A stretch of DNA of 64,000 nucleotides from Centrapalus pauciflorus. Lineage: Eukaryota > Streptophyta > Magnoliopsida > Asterales > Asteraceae. Where the stretch lies: contig JAANYP010006399.1 in assembly GCA_020465985.1 (NCBI GenBank), positions 1,020,310 to 1,084,309 on the forward strand. Reading direction: 5' to 3'. Of this stretch, positions 22,991 through 34,035 are shown piece by piece. Every line of letters starts with the position of its first letter. Position 1 is the first letter of the stretch. A program made the translations under genes and the position numbers. Under the pieces are notes generated by a model that saw only the letters and a list, made by a program, of their open reading frames with translations, did no database searches and was not told where the DNA came from.

Positions 22991-23595
22991 TTACAATATA
23001 CAAACACTTTTGTTTTTTTTGCCACTGGCTGTTAAACATATGCAAGTATGCAACCCCTTTTCTTTGATTAGAGATTCAAATGTTGTGGAAGTTTGATCTT
23101 ATTTAGATGTATCATTTAAAAGGTGTTTTAAAAAATAAATAAATAAAAGAAATTGAAATGTATATAAAATTTGATTGGCATTTTACAACCAGTTGTATGA
23201 ATTGTTGAACCTCTTACACAATTATGAACAAGGAAAATCGAATCAAACATTAGAAAAAAGCAGAGTCTGAATTTCATCTTCTAATTCTAATTCGTGAGTC
23301 GGGAAATCAAGATTCAGAACGGGTCGGTACGCATTGATTCAGGACGGGTCGGTACACATTAGTCTCAAGCTCATCCCTACTATGTGTCCTATGTCCTAGA
23401 CAATTAACAGTAGCTATAAAGTTTTGAAACAATTTCTAAAATATTTGTGATTTTCTTTTTAGGTTTCTTAAAATTTTGAAGATCCAACATATCAGAGTAT
23501 TCCTAATAGTTAGTTTTTAGCACAGTTTTCTAAAATAAAATATCATTCTATATAATTAATCAATAATTTTATTTGGTCTCTCGTGATTTTTAAAA

Positions 23596-23900
23596 GGGTT
23601 TATTATGGAAAAAACAACAACATATTTTCCTATTGTTTTTCGTTTTCGTCCCTCTATGTTATTTTTTTATAATAGTTCTCAGATTATTATTTTTTTTGGT
23701 CTAATGAAATATAACTATTAGAACTCGATTTTCAGCTTTTAAAAAACCCGATTTACCATTTATAAACGGATTTTAGTAGTCAAATTTTCATAAAAACCAG
23801 GGGAAAAAAATTAACCTGAAAACTTTCTGAAAAAAAAAAAACATGAAATGACAAAAACGTAAAAACTGTGACAACATATTAGTTTTTTTCATAATAAACC
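23596..23900. mobile_element. GGGTTTATTATG fold-back MITE, copy 1
   Basis: This 305-bp palindromic element begins GGGTTTATTATGG and ends CATAATAAACC. TTTTTAAAA (23587-23595) and TTTTTAATA (23901-23909) give a 9-bp target duplication with one mismatch. The inner sequence matches copies at 25151, 27262 and 44006. Confidence 0.85.
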
Positions 23901-23939
23901 TTTTTAATATATTTCTAATATAACTATTTGTAAACGTTG

Positions 23940-24850
23940 TTACTGTTCAATGAACAGTAAAGCAGACTGCCAGGCAGCTCAAGCAGACAGGTAAGCAGCT
24001 GACAGGTAAGCAGCTGACAGGTAAGCAGCTGACAGGTAAGCAGCTGAGTTATTTTATTACTTCATATATATTATACAACGTTTTTGTTTTTCTATAATAA
24101 CTTTTGATATATTATATTTTATAAAAATTTGAATATATAATCATGATCGCATTATTTTTATCTACATTTCGATATAAAATTTATTACCGTCGTAACTATT
24201 TTCATTAAGCAGGCAGGTATGCAGCTGACTAAATATTTTATTTGATATGATATATAAATCTTTTGTTTTTTCTATTATAACGTTTGATGTATTATATTTA
24301 TAAAAATTTAAATATATCATTATCATTGCTTTCCTTATATCTACATTTTAACATAAAATTGTATTTCGTCTTAGCTATTTAAAATGAAAAAATTTTATTA
24401 ATTAGCTGAATGATCAATCACAATCCTTCACTGTTCACTGAATAGTAAAGCTAGCTGGCAGGTAGGTAAACGAGTGACTTTTTTTACTTTATATATGATA
24501 TATAGCATTTTTGTTTTTATGTGATAACTTTTGATGTATTATTTTTTTAAAATTTGAATATATTATTGTGATCGCATTATTTTTGTCTGCATTCTGAATA
24601 AAATTTTTTATCGTCGAACTATTTTTATTAGGCACGTAGATATACAACTGACTAATTATATTATATTATATGTTATATATAATTGTTTTCTTTTTGTGTT
24701 TTAACGTGTGATATATTATATTATACAAAAGAACGAACATATCATTATAATCACATTCTTTTTCTACATTCAGACATAAAATTGTTTTTGTCTTAACTAT
24801 TTTTAAAATGACAAATTTTGTATTATTTTGTTGGTTGATCAATCACATTT
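23940..24850. repeat. Four diverged tandem units of about 210-230 bp with a 15-bp sub-array
   Basis: Units begin near 23990, 24215, 24450 and 24640. Each opens with a GCAGGTA..CAGCTGA-like block, followed by a shared AT-rich body (for example TTTTGATATATTATATT, TCATGATCGCATTATTTTT, AAATTTATTACCGTCGTAAC) that differs by many substitutions. The first unit is preceded by four copies of GACAGGTAAGCAGCT (about 23982-24045). TTACTGTTCAATGAACAGTAAAGC at 23939 recurs near 24428. It is probably internal repeat structure of a Helitron or satellite-like element. Confidence 0.7.
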
Positions 24851-24961
24851 TTTCTATGTATAAACTTGGATCGAAGGCAGAAAGTGATTCTCGGGTGAAG
24901 ATCACGATCAGTAGCTAACGTTATTTATTATTTAAAGTAATATATTTATAAAAATACAATT

Positions 24962-24998
24962 TAAGATCCCGCTGCAACGCACGGGTTAAACAACCTAG
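24962..24998 (+). mobile_element. Helitron 3' end
   Basis: CCCGCTGCAACGCACGGG forms a hairpin 9 bp before CTAG (24995-24998), followed by T. This matches the 3' terminus of plant Helitrons (hairpin, then CTRR, inserted between A and T). The 5' TC end is not certain; TCTAATATAAC near 23914 is one candidate, which would put the tandem units inside the element. Confidence 0.65.
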
Positions 24999-25150
24999 TT
25001 AATAAACAATATCATTTTGTTATCAAAATCTCATAAAAATTTATTAGCTACTAGTTTTTAAGTGATGAGACAAAAGGGGTTACGACCTACCATTATATCA
25101 AATATCAGTATAAACCCAGTTATATTCTTACACGTTGTATAAAATAAAAA

Positions 25151-25448
25151 GGGTTTATTATAAGAAAAATCAATATGTTCTTTTTACGTTTTCGTCCCTC
25201 CATATTATTATTTTTCATAAAAGTTCTTAAATTATTTTTTTTCTTTTTGGTTTAGTGAAATTTGGAAATTAGAACCTGATTTTCAATTTTTAAAAACCTG
25301 GTTCACAAATTATAACCGGTGTATAATGTCCAAATTTCTCTAAACCAAAAAGAAAAAATAACTTAAGGTTTTTTATAAAAAAAAAATAACATGGAGTGAC
25401 GAAAATGCAAAAAACGTGAAAACATATTTGTTTTTTCATAATAAACCC
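25151..25448. mobile_element. GGGTTTATTATG fold-back MITE, copy 2
   Basis: This 298-bp palindrome runs from GGGTTTATTATAAG to AATAAACCC. AAATAAAAA at 25142-25150 and 25449-25457 is a perfect 9-bp duplication. The interior includes TTTAGTGAAATTTGG and its complement. Confidence 0.9.
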
Positions 25449-25779
25449 AAATAAAAACATGAAAAAAATATCTTTTTTTCCTCTTACCTTGTAAAATACA
25501 AAGTGAGGTTGCTATTCCTAGCTCCCTTTTACTAGTTGCATCCCTCTATGACCATTACATCGTAATCTTTTTAATATTTATTGTATAAAAAATATTAAAA
25601 TAATATGAAAATGTCAAATCAACAGGGAATGTGAAGAGGTCACGACACAAACACTAGTTGACTATTACATTTTCTTTCTCGTTAAAGAATAATATCTTTA
25701 AGATTAAAAATGGTAGCATACAAGTTAATTTGAAGGATTGGTTTCTTCATTAAACTTTTACCGCAAATGATTTTTTCAG

Positions 25780-26050
25780 CATTCAAGAAAATATGGAGAA
25801 GGTCAAGCTGGAAGATTTATTTTCTTCGGTACAAAGACTAACTGCTCTTTGGTTTGCTAATCATAAAGATTCGTTACAAGTCAACTGGTTGAAGTGGTCT
25901 ATTAATCCCTTAGATTTGTAGTTTTTTAGTGGATGTTTATTGAAAATTTCATGTAGATTTGACTCGGGTCGCTTTCCACCTTGGAAACAACCGTTTGACC
26001 TTTTGTTGATTGTCGGGTTAATAAAATTTGTATTTCAAAAAAAAAAAATT
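25780..26050 (+). mobile_element. 5'-truncated LINE, 3' end with poly(A)
   Basis: The frame ending at TAG 25919-25921 reads ...ALWFANHKDSLQVNW.KWSINPLDL, which resembles the extreme C-terminus of plant L1-type polyproteins (ALW..NR...W..W). About 115 bp of non-coding tail with TTAATAAAATTTG and an A12 run at 26038 follow. No reverse transcriptase domain remains. The upstream break is not precisely located. Confidence 0.55.
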
Positions 26051-26417
26051 GCCTTTTAACTGCCATCTTGTTGCCAAATAACTGAAATAAGCACATATCA
26101 TCAGCCCTCCATGAACCAACTAAACCTACTATTTCTTGATTATCAATTTTGATCCTGATCGTAAGATCATGCGTTCATACTTACCAAAACAATCCGAACT
26201 AATGTAAAATTGATTTTTTACTCAGGATAAATATCCTATCTCATCTTATATTTTTATTAACTTTTTCATTTTAATCCTTTAAATATGCAAGATTATATTC
26301 CACGTACTTTTTAAATGTATTTTTTGGTTTTTATTCCCACATTTTAAGTTAATTTTCATTTACCCCATCAATTTTCAACCATTCACTTAAGTTGATATAT
26401 ACTCAAAATAAAAGATA

Positions 26418-26942
26418 GGGATAATTGTCCAAAAACCCAACTTGTTAGTTTTTTGTGATTAAAACGCCAAACCATTTTTCGATTAATAGAAAACTCCGAA
26501 CTAACTAAAAATCATAAATCAAGGTTTTATCAATGGGTAACTGGTTGAAACCGATTATTAATCCTACGTGGACCGGTAAATAATCTACGGGGAATAAATT
26601 TTAATTGTTGAAACTGGTTGTCAAGTATTACACATCATTAAAACCCCCATTTGATCATTTTTAATTGTAATTTTTAAACGGGAATACATCATCAACGGTA
26701 GTTTAAATAATGTGTAATACTAGACAACCGGTTTCAACAATTATAATTTATTCCACGTAGGTTATTTATAGGTCCACGTAGGATTAATAACCGGTTTCAA
26801 CCGATTACCCGTTGATAAAACCTTGATTTACTAATTTTTTTTGTTAGTTCGGGGTCTTTAATAGTTTAATGCAACGAAAAATGGTCTGAAGTTTTAAACA
26901 AAAAAACATAACAAGTTGAGGGTATTTTTGCACAATTATCCC
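26418..26942. mobile_element. Fold-back element, 525 bp, Mutator-type
   Basis: It begins GGGATAATTGTCC and ends GCACAATTATCCC. Arms pair through most of the length (for example AACCGGTTTCAACC and TCCACGTAGG blocks on both sides). TAAAAGATA (26409-26417) and TAAAAAATA (26943-26951) form a 9-bp duplication with one mismatch. It has no coding potential. Confidence 0.85.
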
Positions 26943-27079
26943 TAAAAAATAAATATCTTTTAAACAAATTTAAGCATTACATAATCTCTCATCAATATTT
27001 TTCTAAACAACATTATATCAATATCAGATTTTAAAAAATAACTACTCCTTTTTACCACAAGACAAACTTTCACCACCTA

Positions 27080-27150
27080 AATTGCAACTTGCCTCCGACG
27101 GGAGTCGAACCCGTGACCTCTCGCTTATATCACCACCCTCTTGCGTTATA
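27080..27150 (-). mobile_element. tRNA-derived SINE head (Pol III B box)
   Basis: On the minus strand ACGGGTTCGACTCCCGT (about 27098-27114) is a complete T-arm with the B box GGTTCGACTCC, preceded by GAGAGGTC and GGTGGTGATATAAGCG, a weak A-box candidate. The acceptor stem needed for a real tRNA is absent. AGGTCACGGGTTCGA is typical of plant SINE heads. Its 3' end is not resolved. Confidence 0.5.
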
Positions 27151-27261
27151 TGGTGTCAGCATACGAGGAAAATTTATATTTTTAAATTTTATAGTTATTT
27201 GAGAAATAGGTTCATTAATTTTTATTTTTAAATAATTATGAATCATGAATCAATACATAAA

Positions 27262-27565
27262 GGGTTTATTATGAAAAAAACCAACATGTTATCACGTTTT
27301 TTGCGTTTTCGTCACTCCATGTTATTTTTTTCCATAAAAAACCTCAAGTTATTCTTTTCTTATTGGTTTAGTGAAATTTGGACATTAAAACCCGGTTTTT
27401 CAAGTTTTTAAAACCCGGTTCACAAATTATAATCGGAGTCTAATGTCCAAAATTTCACTAAACCAATAAGAAAAGAATAACTTGAGGTTTTTATGGAAAA
27501 AAATAACATGGAGGGACGGAAACGCAAAAAACGTAAAAACAAATTGGTTTTTTTCATAATAAACC
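27262..27565. mobile_element. GGGTTTATTATG fold-back MITE, copy 3
   Basis: This 304-bp element is the cleanest palindrome of the family. Its arms share AACCCGGTTTTT, TTTAGTGAAATTTGGAC and CATGTTATTTTTTTCC with their complements. ATACATAAA at 27253-27261 and 27566-27574 is a perfect 9-bp duplication. Confidence 0.92.
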
Positions 27566-28140
27566 ATACATAAATAAAGAAATGAGAAGAATTGAAAATT
27601 TCATTTCTCAAAGTTAATTCTTAAAAAAACACGGAGAGTTGTGAGACACCCCTCCCAAACCATCTACTCACGTTCATTTGTCGAAGTTAATCGAGTCGAG
27701 CTCGAGCTACTCGAGTAAGAACAAGTCAAGTTCGAGTATCAAAATAGTCTGCTTGATAAACTCGCGAACCTAATGAAGACCAAATATATAAAGTTCAAAA
27801 CTTTATATACTATAAATACTCTTTTTCCAAAACCTTATAAATATATAACATATAACTTATAAACATATAACATGTGCTCAAAACATATTTTAAACGTATA
27901 CTATGTAATACTAATTAGAAATGTGAATAAGAAATTAACTTGTTTGCCTTTTATTTTACGTCATAACACTTTTATTGTATTCTTTAGGATAATTAAGTAT
28001 TAATTATTTTCGTGTTCATAATTGATTTTGTAAATCCAAAAAGAGAAACCAAAAATATTTATAGTTTTTAAATGTAAAAAAAGTATATGATTAATTAGTT
28101 TACATATCTCATGTTTTAGAAAAAAAAAATTATCTATCTA

Positions 28141-28394
28141 TCTATATATAATAAAAGAGAATATCAAATGCATACTTGTCGCTTCCACATTACACCACAA
28201 AAGATAAATACAACATTTAATTTTAAAATAATAGATAATTACAACATTATTATTTTAATATAAATACAATTATTTTTTAATATCTATAAATTTCACCAAA
28301 AAAGATAAAGACAACATTATTATTTTTCAAAAAAAAAAATACATTCTATTATATAAATAAACTTTATTCACGTAATACGTGGGGCATAAATTAG
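28141..28394 (+). mobile_element. Short Helitron-like element
   Basis: It starts TCTATATATAATAAAAGAGA, a common plant Helitron 5' end, and ends with the hairpin CACGTAATACGTG followed by TTAG then T. It has no RepHel coding sequence. The CTAG is degenerate, so the call is moderate. Confidence 0.5.
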
Positions 28395-28470
28395 TTTATA
28401 TTATATTTTATCACATTTATGTATAAATATGAGTTAGGTAAAAACTAATGTCTTAATTCTTATAACATAA

Positions 28471-29068
28471 TCTATATCTTTATATATATGTAATAAAAGA
28501 GAACACAAATTGTCACTTGTCAACATCACATTTCATTTAAAATGATAAATACATATTATTATTTTTAAAACAAAAGATTAATACAATTCATTATTTCAAA
28601 GATAAATACATATTATTATTTTTAAAACAAATTAAAAGATAAACACAATTCATTATTTTAATATGATAAACACATATTGTTATATCTAATATCTATAAAC
28701 ATTAATAAATAATTAAATCTATCCATTATTTAACATAAAATATTTAAATAGAAAAGATTACATTTGAAAATATAAAATATAATAATGATAAAGAACATAA
28801 ATCCTAAAGATTATATAAACAACATTAAATATTTAAAAAGTAAATATAATACAATACTAATAAATTATATCGACTAATTATATATATAAATTTAGAAACA
28901 AAACGATTATTCACGTATATTTAAAAAAATTAAATAAATAATATACGTGATAAATATTTATACTTTTCTTGTATTTTTTTATAAGAATCAATATTTATAT
29001 TCGTTTAATTTTAAGTAACTAATTATTTATTAAAACTTATTCACGTAAAACGTGGGTTCATAAACTTG
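28471..29068 (+). mobile_element. Short Helitron-like element, second copy
   Basis: It opens TCTATATCTTTATATATATG with TAATAAAAGAGAAC just inside, as in the preceding element, and closes with CACGTAAAACGTG, then CTTG. Both carry AAAGATAAATAC-type internal words. It is non-autonomous. Confidence 0.5.
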
Positions 29069-31451
29069 TAATTAAATAAATAGGGTTTGTTATTTGTTTG
29101 GAAGAGTCGTGAGATACCAAAGTTCCAAAACCTCCTACTCATGTTCCAGATCCCTTAGTCCGCCGTTTGCCTTCTCACTCATTGTTGATTGCGTGAGCCT
29201 GCCGCCAGTCGATTGCTCTTCACACCGCCATCCACAGTGTAACACCGTAACTTTATTAACAATAATAATGATAATTTCATAATTTCTAATAAAATTTCTG
29301 CATGACCTATTCGTAATATCAATAATTCATCCTTGTAATTTTCCAAAACAATATAATCTACAAAATAAGTTTTTCCATTCATCAAACTTACATAATACAT
29401 TACCCCAAAATGTATCAGAGATTTAAGCGCTTACACGCCCATGGATCTAATAATCAACACATGAATGAGACCTTAGCCCAAAATACAAATTCTAATGTCA
29501 CCATTTCAACATTTGATGACCCAAGTACATTGCAATTAATGGGATTAAGCACAACAACCTTCATCAAGCTTAAATAGACATAAGTCATGATGAATTATAG
29601 CACAAGAGTGATCTACTCCCTCCCCAAAATGTAAAACATAAGTATATGTACCATAAGTCTTTCCTGCTCGAAAGCTCCTACTTCATGCCTTACTTGAATC
29701 AACCTTCTCTTTCCCTTTCCTTTTATTCCTGAAAGGTGGAAATCAACAAAATGATTAAGCAATAATGTTTACTCAGTGACTAGGTCAATAATGAACCACA
29801 TTCAACAGCTAATTAATTAATGAACCAGCGAGGCATTAACAATCACAATAAAACATCATTAAATAAGTGATATCAAAGGAGATGAGACATATCAAGAGGG
29901 AGACTCTTAATAATGTCACGAAAAACATTATCACGTTATGTGTACTTCCACAGAACGTGATAACATCAAAAATCATCGGGTCCGCAGTACCCGGCATCGT
30001 ACTCCCGCCAACAATGAAGTACGACATCATACTTCGAGATCATCGGTCGTATGGCTATAATGTACATCACACACAGTAATGTACTAATTCATAAGCAATA
30101 TAATAAACATGTACATGTTAAGACTAACCACATAAACATATGAAACAAGCAAGTGTTATAATATATGAGGTACACAATTAACACTAGTATTCACAATCAG
30201 TGTATTAATATCCCGTCACAAACAGGCTGACACAATATATGGTCACAAAGTTAGTAAAAGCCTCGACACAAGCTCCATAGGTCGCCGAAGTTAGCTAATA
30301 GACACCTAGACATAACATACAATCACCAAACATGTTAAAAGTCAAGAACAACTCTTATACTAAGCTTACATTTACTTTTATGAACTTATAAATATGGTTC
30401 AAAGTTCCTTATTAAGAATTAGAATATATCTCAAATATTGTTTTAAGGTTAAGATAGTCTCTTATCATGTTTTAGTATATAATTGGTGATTCTAAGGTCT
30501 ACGCAACTTATCTCAATACTTGAGTTGCATATTTATATATTTTTGGTTCCTTCAAGAAAGTTTATACATTAATATGAGGCCTTACAAGTTCCCTAATCCC
30601 AATTTGACTTTACAATACTTTAAACCCTTAATTTAGAAGTGCAAAACAAGTATAAGACCCAAGCCAAACCGACCGAAGCTCAAAACGAACATTCCAAAAT
30701 AGACTGTTGGTCGCACCATGACTAGTGGGGAGGTCATGGCGTGACCATCTGTTCCCTGCCCTGGTCTGCTCGTTTTTCTTGGCTGCACATCCCCATTCTT
30801 GTGTAAAACCCAAATATGCAAATAGTACAACTTGAATCATTTCATATATGCATCAAATACACATTCTAAACATTTTAAACCATTTTAACATCATTTAATT
30901 CTTCATTTGATTCCTATAAAGCCTAGGTTAAATCATCAAAAACCCCATTTGAGTTATTCAAGTTTCATCATTATCATAACCATTGAATGCTTCAATATTC
31001 ATATTAGAGTTGTATGTGACTCTTATAACTTGATTGCTCCTTAATTCATGATCATGATTTACACATTTCTTTTGTTTGCCATAAACCTAGAGCTTACATT
31101 GATAAGCTAAGAAAATAAATGAAGAAGAGTAGAAGATGACAAAGATGGAGATGAAGATGAAATTGAAGATTCTCACCTCTAATGATCCTTTCCTTCTTTA
31201 AACTTCTGATTTTGTTGGAGTTTTCTCTTGGATTCAAAATGGGGCTCCAAAATCACGGGGGTGAAGAAGAAAAGAAAAAGGGGAAAATAAATATATAAGC
31301 AGATTGGTCAAAACCTTGTAGACCAATTAGAAAATTCTTGTTTTCAATTTTGCAATTAAGTCCTTCAATTCTCCCTTCCTATTTATTAGGCCACTAGCAT
31401 TCTTTTCCCTTATATTTTGACCTCAAGATGAACAACTCTTCTACCCATGCT

Positions 31452-33850
31452 CAGTGGCGGATCTAGAAAATTATAACATTGGGGGCAAAAAAAACTTACC
31501 TTATACATAAAAATGGTTGAACGATACAATAAAGCAAAAAGATAGCCACTGTTATACAGTACCTAGCTAAACAATCAACCTGCAAATATAAAGAACAAAA
31601 CAATTTAAAAACAATACGACAATTAATAAAAATGAGCAAAGAAACCATAAAAATAAAATTAGGAATTAATTAGCATCATTACCTACAATTGTTCTCTATG
31701 AGTTTTCATTTTCACATCTTCGTTAGTAACCTCGACAAAAATGCTTCTTTTTCCACGGCACAAATGACACAATCATTCAAAAACTCGTCTCCAATTCGGT
31801 TGCGCAAATCTGTTTTCACAATCTTCGTTGCTGAAAAACATCTTTCGACAGTTGTTGTTGCCACGGGCAAAACCAAAGCTAGCTTTAGTAATCGAAAACC
31901 CAATGGATAAGAAAAATGCTTCTTTGTTTCCACCATCATTTTAGCAAGGTCCGCTATACCATTCAAGTTAGCAAATCTTTCATCCTTTCTTACATTTTCA
32001 TAGTACATGTCAAGCTGATCCTCAAGAGTCATCCTTTCCACACCATCAAAATCATATGGATACAATTCACACGATCTTACTATCTTTGATGCATCAAAGT
32101 GAGAAAAAGAATCACATGGATTCAAACCTGCCATACTCGCAAGTAACTCGGTACTTGCCTCACTAAAACGATCACCGAACTCTTGAATTTGCATATCCAC
32201 GATAGTGTTGAAACATTTGACCTCATAATAATGTCGATTGGTGAAGTTAGTCCTTTGTCTTCGGCTTCTTGAACTAACATAAACATCTGACATGCTCAAC
32301 ATTTGAATACCATTCTTTTCGCAAAAAGAAGAACATCTCTCTAAAATACTTTCAAACTCGTTTACTCTAAAATCTTGTAGTTTTTGCCTCGTTGTTTCCA
32401 CCAATGAACTGCTTCCAAAATATCTTGGTCTTTTCTGTAGAGCTTGTGACAAAATATTCATGACTCCTAAAATTCTCTTCATCAAATACAAATAGAACAC
32501 AAAATCAAATGATTTAAAATAATGTAAAATTCCAGTTGCTCAATTGTAGATTCCAATCGAATTCGATACTCTTTTTTCACAATGTCAGTTTGCTTATCAA
32601 GGGCAACAGAAATAGATTGCTTTTGTTTCATTAGATCTTCACATTTTTTTAGTGCCCTATTGTGGAAACTACGTATATCACCTACATGACTAGAAAGTCT
32701 CTCTGTTTTATTCCAACCATTAAAACCTTCTATCACAAATGCATCATTCCCACCTTGATTCCCAATATGGTCTCTAAATAGGTAACAACATAAACAAAAG
32801 GCTTTATCCGCTTTTTATGTTATACTCTAACCAATTACCATATTGATCAAACCAAGCTGGGATAAAACGTCTTGGCTTATTTCCTATGATTGTCCTTGGA
32901 AAGTCATGCCCACGTGGTTGACATGGTCCTTTAAGCCAATAATGTCATCTTACTTCATCTATTTGATTAACATTATATTCCAAAATTCTTGGCCTTTCAG
33001 AGGGATCATTAGGAAGCTCATTCATATCTGTTACATAAATAGGAGTCGAAGTGGAATTAGTCCGTGAAATTTTATTACTAGCATTTCCCCTAGAAGATTC
33101 TCCACCAATTGAATCAGGTGTTGACGATGAAGATGAAACTTTTCTTTTATAAAATCTTTCCATCATTCTGTAAAAATGATTGAAAATAATAAAAAAAAAT
33201 TAATTCAACAACTAGTAATATCAATTTAGACCATTTAACAATCCTACAAAAAATTTATAAAACTCAATTCAATAAATTCACAACAAACAATAATCATAAA
33301 TCATAAAATCAACAATCTGACATAAATCAAAAACCAAAAATTAACAAATCACTTGATTGATTCAAGCAGTGAAGCAGCATCAAGAGTTAAGTCTTTGAGA
33401 GGTTTTTACCTTCTTAATCTTAATCTGAGACGGAGAGGACAGAGAGAAGACGGTGGGCGCCTGGGCGGTAAAGTAGCAACAGGTCGCTGCAGTAGGCGAC
33501 GGACTGAGTGACTGACGGTGGGCGCCTGGGCGGTGGCGTCCAGGGTTCAAGCGCCGATGGTGTCCACTATCCAGGGTTCAAGCGGCGATGGAGTCCAGCG
33601 TGACTGCGTGAGCGTGAGCCGTCTAGGGTTCCAGATTCTGGTTTCCAACTTCCAAACGGACCAAACGTGAGCAGCAGAGCAGGTTAATTAGTGAAATATT
33701 GGGCTTCTAAATAATATTGGGAGCCTGCTGAAATTTTCAGTGAGGGCCTAGAAAATTTTTATGTGGGCTGTTAGAAGAAAGTTTGGCAAGGCATAGAGGG
33801 CCCAGCGCCCCCCCCCCCCCCCCCCCCCAGATCATGTACGTCCGCCCCTG
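31452..33850 (-). mobile_element. hAT DNA transposon, decayed
   Basis: The left end is CAGTGGCGGATC and the right end GTCCGCCCCTG, the usual plant hAT termini CAG(T/G)GGCGGA. CCCATGCT (31444-31451) and GCCATGCT (33851-33858) give an 8-bp target duplication with one mismatch. A run of 21 C lies next to the right end (33808-33828). The GC-rich segment 33420-33660, with duplicated GACGGTGGGCGCCTGGGCGG, looks like the transposase 5' leader. It is nested in LTR copy A. Confidence 0.9.
31712..33166 (-). pseudogene. hAT transposase (ZMYM1/TTF-type), broken
   Basis: Reading on the minus strand from 33166: MMERFYKRKV, a Ser-rich stretch, then the TTF-type zinc-finger region (RPRILEYNVNQIDEVR, then GPCQPRGHDFPRT). 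A TGA follows EVR near 32945, and a further frameshift lies near 32790. The frame then reads DKAFCLCCYLFRDH...ALKKCEDLMKQKQSI, after which most of the RNase H-like core is missing. The final 262-residue frame (32500-31712) ends in a recognisable hAT dimerisation domain (LALVLPVATTTVERCFSATK). It cannot encode an active enzyme. Leaf relatives in plants are annotated as zinc finger MYM-type protein 1-like. Confidence 0.88.
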
Positions 33851-34035
33851 GCCATGCTACAACTTAATATGCTCCAAGTACAAGTCCTTTAAGCGCAACG
33901 ATGACCAATGAAGTGTTAGTTTTTAATAACCCCTATAATTTATTTATAAATAACATAACATATAACTATATAAGACAATAAAAATTCATAATTTATGTAT
34001 AATATTAAAAGGTACCTAAATTAATGGATGTTACA

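Larger units (their letters stand above)
29238..34035. mobile_element. Long LTR copy A (TGTAACACC...GGATGTTACA) with a hAT inside
   Basis: The sequence starts TGTAACACCGTAAC and ends AATGGATGTTACA. It is homologous end to end with copy B at 36480-45308 once insertions are removed (about 2.4 kb here). TG...CA ends and this start are typical of long LTRs of plant Ty3/gypsy elements of the Tekay type. Flanks CACAG and ACTGG do not match, so it is not a clean solo LTR. No internal region, primer site or polyprotein adjoins it. Confidence 0.7.

Noticed and set aside
27085..27150. Intact tRNA gene on the minus strand
   Set aside because: The T-arm and B box are good, but no complementary acceptor stem or anticodon arm is present upstream, so it is a SINE head at most.
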